Source: Cereibacter ovatus
Lineage (GTDB): Bacteria; Pseudomonadota; Alphaproteobacteria; Rhodobacterales; Rhodobacteraceae
Assembly (NCBI RefSeq): GCF_900207575.1
Contig: NZ_OAOQ01000007.1
Span: forward strand, 108,611-172,610
Direction: 5' to 3'
Length of the DNA: 64,000 nucleotides
The position numbers were made by a program, and so were the translations under genes. The notes beneath the pieces are model-generated. The model worked only from the letters and a program-made list of their open reading frames with translations, was not told the origin of the DNA and searched no databases. Positions 1 through 7,906 of the stretch are shown here, in pieces (positions within the stretch are counted from its first letter, which is position 1; each line of letters starts with the position of its first letter).

Positions 1-1
1 A

Positions 2-94
2 TGGATGGGCACCACCGTGCCCTATTGGGAAGGGCCGATCGCGGTCACCGGCAGCCATTCGGGGCGCGGCTATCTTGAGATGACCGGCTATTGA
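2..94 (+). CDS. Lipocalin-like / carotenoid 1,2-hydratase-type protein, C-terminal end only
   Basis: Frame 2 is open from the window edge to a TGA at 92-94 and gives about 30 residues, ending in [11 protein letters not shown] Gly-Arg-Gly-Tyr-Leu-Glu-(Met/Leu)-Thr-Gly-Tyr tail preceded by a YWEG...VTGSHSG stretch is typical of the C-terminus of the AttH/CrtC-like lipocalin family (predicted secreted hydrolases, often encoded beside an ABC exporter). Only the last part of the gene is present, so domain content and start cannot be judged. The family call rests on this short tail. Confidence 0.6.
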   Translation, partial: WMGTTVPYWEGPIAVTGSHSGRGYLEMTGY

Positions 95-150
95 AAGGGC
101 GCCTCGGCACGGTGCCGGGCGCCCCTTTCGCCTGTCCGGGCAACGGTTGG

Positions 151-552
151 TCAGTGCAGGACCGGATGCCGGGCCATGTAGTCATAGGTCCGGGCGTTCG
201 GGCAAAAGCCGCAATCCTCGGGGCGCAGATGATCGGCATCGGCCAGCGCGCATTTGCAGGCCTTCACGCTGCCGCAATGGGTGCAGACCTCCAGCAGGTC
301 CAGATAATCGGCATAGTCATGTTGCAGCGCCACCGGATCAAGGCCGAACACCTGCGCCATCTGCAACAGACGGTCGCCGACATTCTCGGGCATCCGGGCA
401 AACTGTTCGATCTGCCAGCGCGTGATGCCAAGATCTTCCAGATCGCGGTCGGTCAGCGCGTGAACCTCTTGCAGCCGGTGCCATTGATCGAAGAAGGCGC
501 GAACTCGTTCCAGCATGGCGATTCCCCTTGGGTCATTCTGTTTCGTCGCCAT
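151..552 (-). CDS. DUF6455 family protein, cysteine-rich
   Basis: 133 residues. The N-terminal half carries a DUF1127-like helix motif (LTDRDLEDLGITRWQIEQFA, about residues 34-53). The C-terminal part has six cysteines: C90, C93, C99, C101, C114 and C117, the last two in an FCPNA-type signature of DUF6455. The CxxC pairs suggest metal or Fe-S binding, but no function is established. The start at 552 has an AAGGG Shine-Dalgarno about 7 nt upstream; a Met at residue 13 is a poorer alternative. An FNR-like palindrome lies 30 bp upstream at 582-595, suggesting oxygen-responsive control. The gene sits alone between a convergent partial gene and the GntR gene. Confidence 0.8.
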   Translation of the reverse strand: MATKQNDPRGIAMLERVRAFFDQWHRLQEVHALTDRDLEDLGITRWQIEQFARMPENVGDRLLQMAQVFGLDPVALQHDYADYLDLLEVCTHCGSVKACKCALADADHLRPEDCGFCPNARTYDYMARHPVLH

Positions 553-581
553 CGAAGTACCCTTTTCTCACACCGGGAAAC

Positions 582-595
582 TTGATCCTGGTCAA
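582..595. promoter_or_regulatory. FNR/FnrL-like binding box upstream of the DUF6455 gene
   Basis: TTGATCCTGGTCAA is flanked by C and G, so CTTGA-N6-TCAAG is a perfect inverted repeat. It matches the FNR/FnrL consensus TTGAT-N4-ATCAA at 9 of 10 fixed positions. It lies 30 bp upstream of the DUF6455 start and 15 bp from the 3' end of the GntR gene, so the DUF6455 gene is the only sensible target. The proximity to the start codon could mean activation from close to the promoter or repression. Prediction from sequence only. Confidence 0.55.
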
Positions 596-609
596 GAAAG
601 TTTACCAAT

Positions 610-1260
610 TTAGCCGGTGAGATGTCGCAGCCCCTGCGTCACATCCGTGCGGACCGCCAGCCGCAAACCCGGCTCATCCCCCGCGCGCAGCGCGGCCAGG
701 ATGCTGCGGTGATGCTGGGGCGGCTCGTTCCGGCGCAGGCGGCCATACAGCGCCCGCATCGTGGGGCCCAGTTGCAGCCAGACCGTTTCCGCAATGGCCA
801 GCATCGCCGGCGCCTGTGCGCGCAGGTAAAGCGTGCGGTGAAATTCCAGATTGGTGCGGATATAGGCCACGGCATCGGCCTTCACCACCGCCTCGGCATT
901 GGCGGCATTGATCGCGGTCAGCCGGTCGATCAGCGCGAAATGCGCCCGCGGCAGGGCGCGGGCGGCCAGTTCCGGCTCCAGCAGGGCGCGAATCGCGGAC
1001 AACTCCTCGATCCGCTCGGGCGACAGTTCCGGCGTCGCCACCCGCCCGGACGAAGACAACGACAGCGCCCCTTCGGCCACCAGCCGGCGAACCGCCTCGC
1101 GCGCCGGGGTCATCGAGACGCCAAAGGTCTTGGCCAGCCCGCGCAGCGTCAGCGCCTGCCCCGGCGCGATCTCGCCATGCATGACCTGTGCGCGCAGGCT
1201 GCGGTAAAGCCGCTCATGCGCCGAAGCGGTCAGGTCGGAAGGGCGGACTTGGGTCACCAT
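610..1260 (-). CDS. GntR family transcriptional regulator, FCD (FadR-type) effector domain
   Basis: 216 residues. N-terminal winged helix-turn-helix: LYRSLRAQVMHGEIAPGQALTLRGLAKTFGVSMTPAREAVRRLVAEGAL, about residues 18-67. It is followed by an all-helical FCD ligand domain containing EFHRTLY and a later HHRSILAALRAGD histidine, candidate metal/carboxylate ligands of the FCD fold. Such proteins usually repress catabolic genes in response to organic acids. The gene lies 33 bp downstream of the YgjP-like gene on the same strand and could be co-transcribed with it. No obvious catabolic partner is adjacent, so the effector is unknown. Confidence 0.88.
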   Translation of the reverse strand: MVTQVRPSDLTASAHERLYRSLRAQVMHGEIAPGQALTLRGLAKTFGVSMTPAREAVRRLVAEGALSLSSSGRVATPELSPERIEELSAIRALLEPELAARALPRAHFALIDRLTAINAANAEAVVKADAVAYIRTNLEFHRTLYLRAQAPAMLAIAETVWLQLGPTMRALYGRLRRNEPPQHHRSILAALRAGDEPGLRLAVRTDVTQGLRHLTG

Positions 1261-1293
1261 GCGCGCCAGCCAAGCACCGCCCTGCCGCTGCGG

Positions 1294-1980
1294 TCAATCC
1301 CCGAAACGGAAGCCGTGCAGCACCTGCCCCTGCCGCTTCAGCCAGATCCGGTGCGGCTGATAGCCCGGCATCAGCCGCCCGACCACCGCCCAGAACGCGG
1401 GCGAATGGTTCATCTCGGCCAGATGGGCCACCTCATGCGCGGCGACGTAGTCCAGCACCTCGGGCGGGGCAAGGATCAACCGCCACGAGAACATCAGGCT
1501 GCCATCCGCGGTGCAAGACCCCCAGCGCGACCGCGTGTCGCGCAGGGTCAGCCGCGCATAGGGCCGCCCCAACGCCGCCGCGTGGCGGTCGCAGGCCGCG
1601 GCCAGCCGGTCGCGCGCCCGCAGGCGCAGAAAGGCCGCCAGCCGCGCCGCCACCCGGTCCGGATCGCCCGGCACCAGCAGCGAATCGCCCTCGATCCGCA
1701 CCAGACGGCCGGTTCCCGGCTGCACGAGAAGCGCCCGCCCCTCGACCGGAAGCCGTGTGCCAAGACCGACCGGGGCGGTCTGCGGCACGCTTTCCAGCGC
1801 GGTGCGAATCCAGTCCTGATGATCGCGGGCGAAGGCCAGCGCCTCGGATTCGCGGGCACGCTGGGGCAGCGTCAGCGTCACGCGCCCGTCAAGCCGCGAC
1901 ACGCGCAGCGAAAAGCGCCGGGCACGCCCGGAACGGCGCAGGGTGATCTCGACGGGGGGCGGGCCGGGCAAGACGGGCAT
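1294..1980 (-). CDS. YgjP-like (SprT/DUF45) zinc metallopeptidase
   Basis: 228 residues from the ATG at 1980, chosen because GGAG sits just upstream; a longer reading to 2103 has an atypical arginine/serine-rich leader. The C-terminal half has RWGSC followed by AAHEVAHLAEMNHSPAFW, the HExxH zinc motif and third His of the DUF45/YgjP family. The N-terminal half is the usual beta-rich region with the DHQDWI element. Cytosolic, no signal peptide. The substrate is not known for this family. It is transcribed away from the FYDLN gene and towards the GntR gene. Confidence 0.85.
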   Translation of the reverse strand: MPVLPGPPPVEITLRRSGRARRFSLRVSRLDGRVTLTLPQRARESEALAFARDHQDWIRTALESVPQTAPVGLGTRLPVEGRALLVQPGTGRLVRIEGDSLLVPGDPDRVAARLAAFLRLRARDRLAAACDRHAAALGRPYARLTLRDTRSRWGSCTADGSLMFSWRLILAPPEVLDYVAAHEVAHLAEMNHSPAFWAVVGRLMPGYQPHRIWLKRQGQVLHGFRFGD

Positions 1981-2136
1981 CGGGGGCTCCTTCAGGCGGC
2001 AGATTAGCGGCGGCGCGGGCAGAGAAAAGCCCTGAAAATCCCGGGTTTCCGCGCGGGGCGAAAGGCTTTGACAGCGCGGGGGGCTTGTGGCATGGCTCCT
2101 CAATTCTGCATCAGACAGCCTTGCAAGGGGATCACC

Positions 2137-2472
2137 ATGCCCAAGGAAGAATGGGGCACGAAGCGCATTTGCCCGACCACCGGGAAGCGTTTCTACGACC
2201 TCAACCGTAACCCCGTCGTCAGCCCCTACACCGGCGAGGTGGTGGATATCGAAAGCGCCCGCCGCAAGGCGGTGGCTGCCGTCATCTCGCGCGTGGCGCC
2301 CGAGAAGGACGAAGACCTTCTGGTGGACGATCTCGAGGCCGAGGACGATCTGCTTGACGCCGAAGCGCCCGAAGATACGGACGTCGACGACGACCTGCTG
2401 GAAGACGACGCCGACGACAACGTGTCGCTCGACGATCTGGCCGATGTGGCCGGCGACGACGAAGAAAGCTGA
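2137..2472 (+). CDS. TIGR02300 family (FYDLN acid domain) protein
   Basis: 111 residues. The start at 2137 is set by the invariant N-terminus MPKEEWGTKRICPTTGKRFYDLN and an AAGGGG Shine-Dalgarno upstream; upstream in-frame codons are not conserved-looking. The first 45 residues are the conserved zinc-ribbon-like domain with the FYDLN signature. The rest is a low-complexity tail of Asp, Glu, Ala and Leu, giving a very acidic protein. The family is confined mainly to alphaproteobacteria and its function is unknown. It is the last gene before tRNA-Ala. Confidence 0.92.
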   Translation: MPKEEWGTKRICPTTGKRFYDLNRNPVVSPYTGEVVDIESARRKAVAAVISRVAPEKDEDLLVDDLEAEDDLLDAEAPEDTDVDDDLLEDDADDNVSLDDLADVAGDDEES

Positions 2473-2480
2473 TTGCTGTC

Positions 2481-2509
2481 GGGGGGCGAATTTTCCTCTT
2501 GCGCCCCCC
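2481..2509 (+). terminator. GC-rich stem-loop after the FYDLN gene
   Basis: GGGGGGCG (2481-2488) pairs perfectly with CGCCCCCC (2502-2509) around a 13-nt AT-richer loop, 9 nt after the stop codon. There is no U-tract, so it may terminate weakly or protect the 3' end; it separates the protein gene from the tRNA. Confidence 0.45.
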
Positions 2510-2591
2510 GCCGCGAGATTCTAGATAGCCCGGGCGAAGCGGGAACGGTTCGCAAAACCCAAGCAGGCCGGCAACGGTTTGCACCTCCGGT

Positions 2592-2667
<76 letters not shown>

Positions 2668-2912
2668 AAAAACCAGCACGCAGACGCACTGTAAATCATC
2701 CTTCGGGATGCACGGCATTCAGCTCGTTGTTTTCCTGAGCCCTGCCTTCGGATCGGATCGGCGCCCCATCGTGCCGCGCTGATACGAACGGCCCGCGACA
2801 TCGGTGCAGACAGTGTGACCGACAGTTTCGGCGGAAATCGCGCGCGAACTCGGCTAGGCTTGCGCCCATATCATCGCGGAACGCCAGGCAACCACACAAG
2901 GATCACCCCGCA

Positions 2913-3875
2913 ATGCAAGATGCGCTCGTCATTGCGACGCCGACTCTGCTGACGGCGTGCGCCCTTCGGGGTTGGCTGGGGGCAGGGCACCGGGTTGCCG
3001 AACTGTGGTGCTGCGAACCGCAAAGCGGCTTTCTGCGCCCGCCACGCAGCCTTGCCGGCCGGCTCTTCCCCGACTTCGACGCCGTGCGCATCGTCCGGCA
3101 GGCCGGGATCAAGGTCAGGCCCTGCCCGCCCCTGCGCCACTGGGCCGAGGCGGCGGGCGCCGCCCGCGCCACCGGCGCCGATGTGCTTGTGACCCTGATG
3201 ACGATGCAGATCGTTCCCGATGCGCTGCTGGACGTCTTTGGCCCGCGCGCGGTGAACCTGCACCCCGCCCTTCTGCCGCATTATCGCGGTCCGGCGCCCC
3301 GGGTGGGGATGCTCTTTGACGGCGAGGCCGACCGCCATGGCGGGGTGACGCTGCATGTCCTTGCCCCCGCCATCGACGAGGGGGCGATCATCGCGCACTC
3401 TGCCTGCCCGCGGTCGGCCGCAGGCAACCTGTTCCAGTGGGATCACCAGATTGCCGCGGCGGCGGGGCGGCTTATGGCCAGGGATCTGCCCCGCTACCTG
3501 CGCGGCGAGATCGCCGCCCGACCGCAGGCCGCAGGTCAGGGCAGCTACCGCCGTCTTGGCCGGGGCGAGGCCGATCTTGGCCCGCATCTCGACCTGACAG
3601 AGACCCGCCGCCGGTTCGCGGCCTTCGGCCCGCATCATCTGCACCGCTGGGTCGGGGCTGACGGGCAGACAGTGCAGGTCACCGGCCTTGTGGCGGTGCA
3701 GGGCGGGCGCAGCGGCACGCCGGACCGCCTGACCGCAGCCAGCTTCCAGACCGATCTGCGCGATGCGCGGGTGGTCTTCCGCCGTCGCTCGCCGCTGTTC
3801 CAGATCCGGCGCACCGCCGCGCGTCTGGCCGCGATGCGGGACGCCCGGCAGCGCCTGCACGAAAAGGAGCATTGA
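2913..3875 (+). CDS. Formyltransferase-like protein, first gene of the surface-modification cluster
   Basis: 320 residues. The centre matches the formyltransferase fold of Fmt, PurN and ArnA: VNLHPALLPHYRG at about residues 114-126, then GVTLHVLAPAIDEGAII. The three expected catalytic residues are present as N115, H117 and D155. It lacks a recognisable Fmt C-terminal domain; the last ~120 residues are arginine-rich and unassigned. True fmt and purN homologues are normally elsewhere, so the substrate here is probably a sugar or peptide amine. It is translationally linked to the PP-loop gene: its stop lies between the next gene's Shine-Dalgarno and start. Substrate assignment is inference. Confidence 0.75.
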   Translation: MQDALVIATPTLLTACALRGWLGAGHRVAELWCCEPQSGFLRPPRSLAGRLFPDFDAVRIVRQAGIKVRPCPPLRHWAEAAGAARATGADVLVTLMTMQIVPDALLDVFGPRAVNLHPALLPHYRGPAPRVGMLFDGEADRHGGVTLHVLAPAIDEGAIIAHSACPRSAAGNLFQWDHQIAAAAGRLMARDLPRYLRGEIAARPQAAGQGSYRRLGRGEADLGPHLDLTETRRRFAAFGPHHLHRWVGADGQTVQVTGLVAVQGGRSGTPDRLTAASFQTDLRDARVVFRRRSPLFQIRRTAARLAAMRDARQRLHEKEH

Positions 3876-3877
3876 TC

Positions 3878-5032
3878 GTGCCCCCGCAACCGCTTCGGCT
3901 GGCGTTCGCCCCGCAGACCGATCCGGCCGAGATCCGGGTGCGGATCGCCGCTGGCCCGCACCAGCTTGGCACCGCGCGCTTCACCTGCCGGACCGGGCAG
4001 AGGCTGACGCCGACGGCCGATGCGCTGCTGTGTCTTGGGCTTTATCCGGCATCCGAGACCGGCACCGCGCTGGAGATCGACGGCGCGGTGGATGCCGGGC
4101 TGCTGTCGCGGGCCGCTACGATCACGGGGATGTTCCGCGACTGGTGGCCGGGCTGCCGCAGCGTTCCCGTCTCGGCGCAGCGGGCGGCCCCACGGACCGC
4201 CCCGCCGGCAGACGGCACGGCGGCCTTTTATTCGGGCGGCATCGATTCAAGTTTCACGCTTGCGGACGCGCTGCCGCGACTGACCGCCATCGTCACGCTG
4301 CTGGGGGTGGACGTGCCGCTGTCGGACCAAGAGGGCTGCGCCCGGATGGAAGCGATGTGCCGCGACGTGGCCGCCCGGCTGGGGATCGAGGCGGTGGTGA
4401 TCGAAACCGACATCCGCCAGAAATTCCACCGCCATGCCAGCTGGATCGAATTCCACGGCTCGGCCCTGGCCGCGATCGGGCATCTGCTGTCAGGCCGAAT
4501 CGGGCGTATCCTGATCGCCGCGTCCGGGGACGAAAAGGCATGGGGTGCGCCCTGGGGATCGCATCCGGGGCTTGATCCGCTGTTTGGCTCGGCCGCGCTG
4601 ACGATCGAGCATCACGGGCTGGTGGCGCGGGTCGACAAGATCGCCCGCATCGCGCCGAACGATGCGCTGATGCATCACCTGCGGGTCTGCAACGTCGCGC
4701 GCCACAACTGCGGCGTTTGCGACAAATGCACCTTCGCCATGCGGGCGCTGGCCATTCTGGGTGCCTCGGGCCGGGCCCCCACCTTTCCGCCTGCGGTGCC
4801 GGGACAGGGGCGGTTCAAGATCACCGACGACGCCTTCCTGAGCGAGATGGAAAAGCTGCGCGCACGGGCCGAGGAAGCCAGCGACGCGACCACCTTCCTG
4901 CCCGAAATCGACCGCGCCATCGCCGTCTATCGGCGCAAACGCCTTTGGCGCCGCGGCTTTGGGCTTGAGTCCCTTCCGGCAAGGTTGCGTGTGGCCAAGC
5001 ATCGGTGGCGCTGGCACAAGGACTCGCCATGA
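3878..5032 (+). CDS. PP-loop ATP pyrophosphatase, QueC/ExsB-like, with zinc-binding cysteines
   Basis: 384 residues from the GTG at 3878, preferred because AGGAG ends 8 nt upstream; an in-frame TTG at 3872 is too close to that site. After an N-terminal beta-rich domain of about 110 residues comes the PP-loop SGGIDSS (residues 119-125), which binds ATP phosphates in adenylating enzymes. C271, C278, C281 and C284 (VCN...NCGVCDKC) reproduce the C-x6-C-x2-C-x2-C zinc site of QueC-type enzymes. QueC itself is about 230 residues and belongs with queDEF, which are absent. So this is probably a paralogue that adenylates another carboxylate or carbonyl. The stop overlaps the next start (ATGA). Confidence 0.78.
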   Translation: MPPQPLRLAFAPQTDPAEIRVRIAAGPHQLGTARFTCRTGQRLTPTADALLCLGLYPASETGTALEIDGAVDAGLLSRAATITGMFRDWWPGCRSVPVSAQRAAPRTAPPADGTAAFYSGGIDSSFTLADALPRLTAIVTLLGVDVPLSDQEGCARMEAMCRDVAARLGIEAVVIETDIRQKFHRHASWIEFHGSALAAIGHLLSGRIGRILIAASGDEKAWGAPWGSHPGLDPLFGSAALTIEHHGLVARVDKIARIAPNDALMHHLRVCNVARHNCGVCDKCTFAMRALAILGASGRAPTFPPAVPGQGRFKITDDAFLSEMEKLRARAEEASDATTFLPEIDRAIAVYRRKRLWRRGFGLESLPARLRVAKHRWRWHKDSP

Positions 5033-5754
5033 TCGACATCGCCAGTTTCGTGATCCATCTTGACCGCGCCGAGGGCCGACTCCCCAATGTCGCCAACCTG
5101 CTGGACCGGCTGGGCCCTGCGGCGGAACAGTTGCAGGCCGTTGACGGCACGCAGATGAGCGCGGACGAGATCGCCCGTCATATCGGCGGCGCCTTCCTGC
5201 CGCGCTATCCGTTTCCCCTGCGTCGGGCCGAGGTGGCGACCTTTCTCAGCCATCGCCGCAGTTGGCAACGCATCGTGGACAGGGCGCTGCCGATGGCCCT
5301 TGTGATCGAGGATGACGCGACACTTGGCCCCGGGTTCGAACCGGCACTGGCGCTGGCGCTGCGGCATGTGACGGACGGGATGCTGATCCGCTTTCCGGTC
5401 AAGCGACGCGAACGGTTCCGGCAGATCCTGGCCAAAGACGGCGGCATCCGCCTTGGCCGACCGCGGACCGTGGCCCTTGGGATGCAGACGCAACTGGTGA
5501 CGCAGGGCGCGGCGCGGCAGCTTCTGGCCATGACCGACCGCTTCGACAGGCCGGTGGATACCTTCCTGCAAGCGCGGTGGATTCACCACACCGATGTCCT
5601 GTCGGTGCTGCCATCGGGGGTGGGCGAAATGTCCGGCCGCCTTGGGGGCAGCCTGATCGGCGAAAAGGTCGGGCTGCTTGACCGGCTGCGGCGCGAGTTG
5701 CGACGCCCGGTGTTCCGTCTGGCCACGGCGATCCGGTCGCGGACCTGCCCATGA
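5029..5754 (+). CDS. Glycosyltransferase family 25 (LPS-type) protein
   Basis: 241 residues; the ATG at 5029 overlaps the previous stop as ATGA. Features of GT25 are the N-terminal FVIHLDRAEGRLPNV, AVDGTQM, the RRAEVATFLSHRRSW block and the DxD-like ALVIEDDATLGPGF, then a C-terminal VDTFLQARW region. GT25 enzymes move galactose or related sugars from nucleotide sugars onto lipooligosaccharide, at the cytoplasmic face of the inner membrane. The coupling to formyl-, pyruvyl- and ligase-like genes indicates a role in building a decorated surface glycan. Donor and acceptor cannot be read from sequence. Confidence 0.85.
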   Translation: MIDIASFVIHLDRAEGRLPNVANLLDRLGPAAEQLQAVDGTQMSADEIARHIGGAFLPRYPFPLRRAEVATFLSHRRSWQRIVDRALPMALVIEDDATLGPGFEPALALALRHVTDGMLIRFPVKRRERFRQILAKDGGIRLGRPRTVALGMQTQLVTQGAARQLLAMTDRFDRPVDTFLQARWIHHTDVLSVLPSGVGEMSGRLGGSLIGEKVGLLDRLRRELRRPVFRLATAIRSRTCP

Positions 5755-6548
5755 TCCGCAAGCTGCGAAAGATCCGCCGCCACTGGGCGGCCCGCCTGCG
5801 TCCGGCCTCGCTGCCGCCGCTGTTCTGGCACATCGGCACACCGAATTTCGGTGACGACATCAACCCCGCCTTCTTCGAGGCGTTGTCTGGCGTCCGAACC
5901 CGCTTTGCCACCAACCGGGACGCCGTGCATTTTCTGGGCATGGGCAGCATCCTTGACCGGGCCACGCCGCAGTCGATCGTGCTGGGCGCGGGCCTGCTGG
6001 AACCCCGCCCCCCCGCCCCCGCGCCCATGCGCTGCGTGGCGCTGCGGGGCGCACTGACGGCAGCGGCGCTGGGGATCGATCCGGCGCAGGTGCCGCTGGG
6101 CGATCCGATGGTGCTGATCGACCGGCTGGTTCGCCCTGATCGCGGCAGCGACACCGGGTTCATCCCGCATGTCCGGCAGATCCGGTCGGCGCGGGGGGGG
6201 CTGCCCGCTGGAATGCGCCTGATCGATGTCGGCCGCGATCCCTGGGCGGTGATCCGCGAGATCGGCCATTGTCGCCGCATCATCAGCCAGTCGCTGCATG
6301 GCCTGATTGTGGCCGACGCGCTGGGTATCCCCAACCTCTGGCTGGCCCCTGCCGCGAACATGACCGGCGGGGCCTTCAAGTTTCAGGACTATTTCTCCAC
6401 CCTTGACGCGCCCAAAACCCCGCACCCGCTGACCGCGGACCTGCTGCATTCACCGCCGGCCGCGGAATTCTCGGTCGGACACTATCGCGGCGACAAACCC
6501 GAGTATCACCGCCTTCTGGCCGCCGCATTGCAAGAGGGCACGCCATGA
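5751..6548 (+). CDS. Polysaccharide pyruvyl transferase family protein
   Basis: 265 residues; start and stop both overlap neighbours as ATGA. N-terminal FWHIGTPNFGDDINPAFF and C-terminal CRRIISQSLHGLIVADALGIPNLWL are hallmark blocks of the PS_pyruv_trans family (CsaB/ExoV-like), which adds pyruvate ketals from PEP to sugar residues. Ketal-pyruvyl groups give surface polymers a negative charge and can act as anchors for S-layer domains. The protein is a little shorter than most members but has both ends of the domain. Sugar target unknown. Confidence 0.87.
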   Translation: MIRKLRKIRRHWAARLRPASLPPLFWHIGTPNFGDDINPAFFEALSGVRTRFATNRDAVHFLGMGSILDRATPQSIVLGAGLLEPRPPAPAPMRCVALRGALTAAALGIDPAQVPLGDPMVLIDRLVRPDRGSDTGFIPHVRQIRSARGGLPAGMRLIDVGRDPWAVIREIGHCRRIISQSLHGLIVADALGIPNLWLAPAANMTGGAFKFQDYFSTLDAPKTPHPLTADLLHSPPAAEFSVGHYRGDKPEYHRLLAAALQEGTP

Positions 6549-7861
6549 CCGCAACCGGACGCCTGAAAGCCGTGGCAAAGGCCGCTCGCACGGGGGTGAT
6601 GCGACCAATCAAGCTGGCCCTTGCCCGGCGCGCACGCGGGCGCAGTGCTGCGCGCTTTGTTGCGGTCACCGGCAGTTCGGGGAAATCCACCACCACCGCG
6701 CTTCTGGCCCATCTGCTGGCCGACGAAGGGCCGGTCGTGGCGCAGGTATTCTGGAACACGCTTGGCCCGCTGATCCGCACGCTGCGCCGCAGCCGCCGCG
6801 ACACGCGCTTCGTCGTGGCGGAACTGGGCGTGGGGGGGCCGGGCCAGATGCCCGAGATGGCGGCGCTGTTCCGGCCGGACATGGCGGTGGTGACGATGAT
6901 CGGGCGCGAACATTACAGCGCCTTCCGCTCGCGCGAGGCGGTCGCGCAGGAAAAGGGCACACTGGTCGAAACGCTGCCCCCGGGCGGCATCGCAGTGCTG
7001 AACGCCGACGACGATCTGGCCCTGGGCATGACGGCGCGGACGGCGGCGCGCTGCGTGACCTTCGGCTGGGCCGACAGTGCCGACTGCCGCATCCTGTCGG
7101 CCAGGGCGCAGTTGCCCGAACGGCTTGGCCTGCGCCTGCTGTGGCAGGGCCGGGCGATCGATCTGCAAACCCGCTTCACCGGCGCGCATTTCGCGCTGCC
7201 GGTCGCGGCGGCGGCGGCGGCGGCGCTGACCCTTGGCGTCCCGCCCGACGCGCTGGCCCGCCGCATCGCCCGCTTCGAGCCGCTTCACCTGCGCATGAGC
7301 ATGCATCCCGTGCCGAACGGCCCGGTGCTGGTGGTGGATACCGCGAAGGCCCCGCTCGATACGGTCGATCTGGCGTTTCAGGCGATCCGCGATGCCCGCG
7401 CGCCGCGGCGGCGCATCGTGCTGGGCACCGTCTCGGATTATCCGGGCGCCCGCAAGCGCGCCTATCGGATGGCGGTATCGGCGGCGCTTCAGGCCGCTGA
7501 CGAGGTGATGGTGGTCACCGAATCGGGCGGCGAAAGCTGGGCCGACGAGGCGGCCCATGCCGACGGCCGCTACAGGATCTTTACCAGCACGAAGGCGGCC
7601 GCCGACCACATCCGCGCCACCGCCATCCCCGACGAGATCATCCTGCTGAAGGCATCGACCAACCTTCACCTTGAACGGATCATGCTGCAATTCCAACAAG
7701 ATGTGCGCTGCTGGATGACCGCTTGCGGCAAAGGCGATTCGTGCATCGCCTGTGGGCTGTCCGGCACCGACTACACGCTTCACCGCAGCGCGCGGCGCAA
7801 GGCACGCCTTGCGTGGCTGCTGCATCCCGCGCGCCTGTTCGGCGCCGGTGCGAAATCCTGA
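6545..7861 (+). CDS. MurF-like Mur ligase family protein with C-terminal cysteine cluster
   Basis: 438 residues. The ATP-binding P-loop VTGSSGKSTTT begins at residue 41, without the N-terminal UDP-substrate domain of MurD/E/F. The central ligase domain is clear: AELGVGGPGQMPEMAALF, VVTMIGREHYSAF, EKGTL, IAVLNADDD. The MurF-type DxYNANP motif at the start of the C-terminal domain is replaced by VDTAKAPLDT, so the substrate is probably not UDP-MurNAc-tripeptide. Residues C389, C394, C400 and C403 form an unusual cysteine cluster near the C-terminus. Likely an ATP-dependent amide ligase joining an amino compound to a carboxylate on a glycan or lipid precursor; this is inference. Confidence 0.8.
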   Translation: MTATGRLKAVAKAARTGVMRPIKLALARRARGRSAARFVAVTGSSGKSTTTALLAHLLADEGPVVAQVFWNTLGPLIRTLRRSRRDTRFVVAELGVGGPGQMPEMAALFRPDMAVVTMIGREHYSAFRSREAVAQEKGTLVETLPPGGIAVLNADDDLALGMTARTAARCVTFGWADSADCRILSARAQLPERLGLRLLWQGRAIDLQTRFTGAHFALPVAAAAAAALTLGVPPDALARRIARFEPLHLRMSMHPVPNGPVLVVDTAKAPLDTVDLAFQAIRDARAPRRRIVLGTVSDYPGARKRAYRMAVSAALQAADEVMVVTESGGESWADEAAHADGRYRIFTSTKAAADHIRATAIPDEIILLKASTNLHLERIMLQFQQDVRCWMTACGKGDSCIACGLSGTDYTLHRSARRKARLAWLLHPARLFGAGAKS

Positions 7862-7882
7862 CCCCTGCACGACAGCAGGGGT
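7861..7882 (+). terminator. Perfect stem-loop at the end of the Mur ligase gene
   Basis: ACCCCTGC (7861-7868) and GCAGGGGT (7875-7882) form an 8-bp perfect stem with a 6-nt loop; the first base is the last base of the stop codon. No T-run follows, and the next gene starts 25 bp later on the same strand. It may be an attenuator or mRNA-stabilising hairpin that lowers expression of the last cluster gene rather than a full terminator. Confidence 0.5.
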
Positions 7883-7906
7883 CGCAACCCCCTCAGGAAC
7901 GGTAGC

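Noticed and set aside
2697..2710. CATCC-TTCG-GGATG hairpin after tRNA-Ala as a terminator
   Set aside because: Only five base pairs with no T-run; too weak to list as a feature.
3872..3877. TTG start for the PP-loop gene
   Set aside because: Only 2 nt from the AGGAG site, while the GTG at 3878 has normal spacing.
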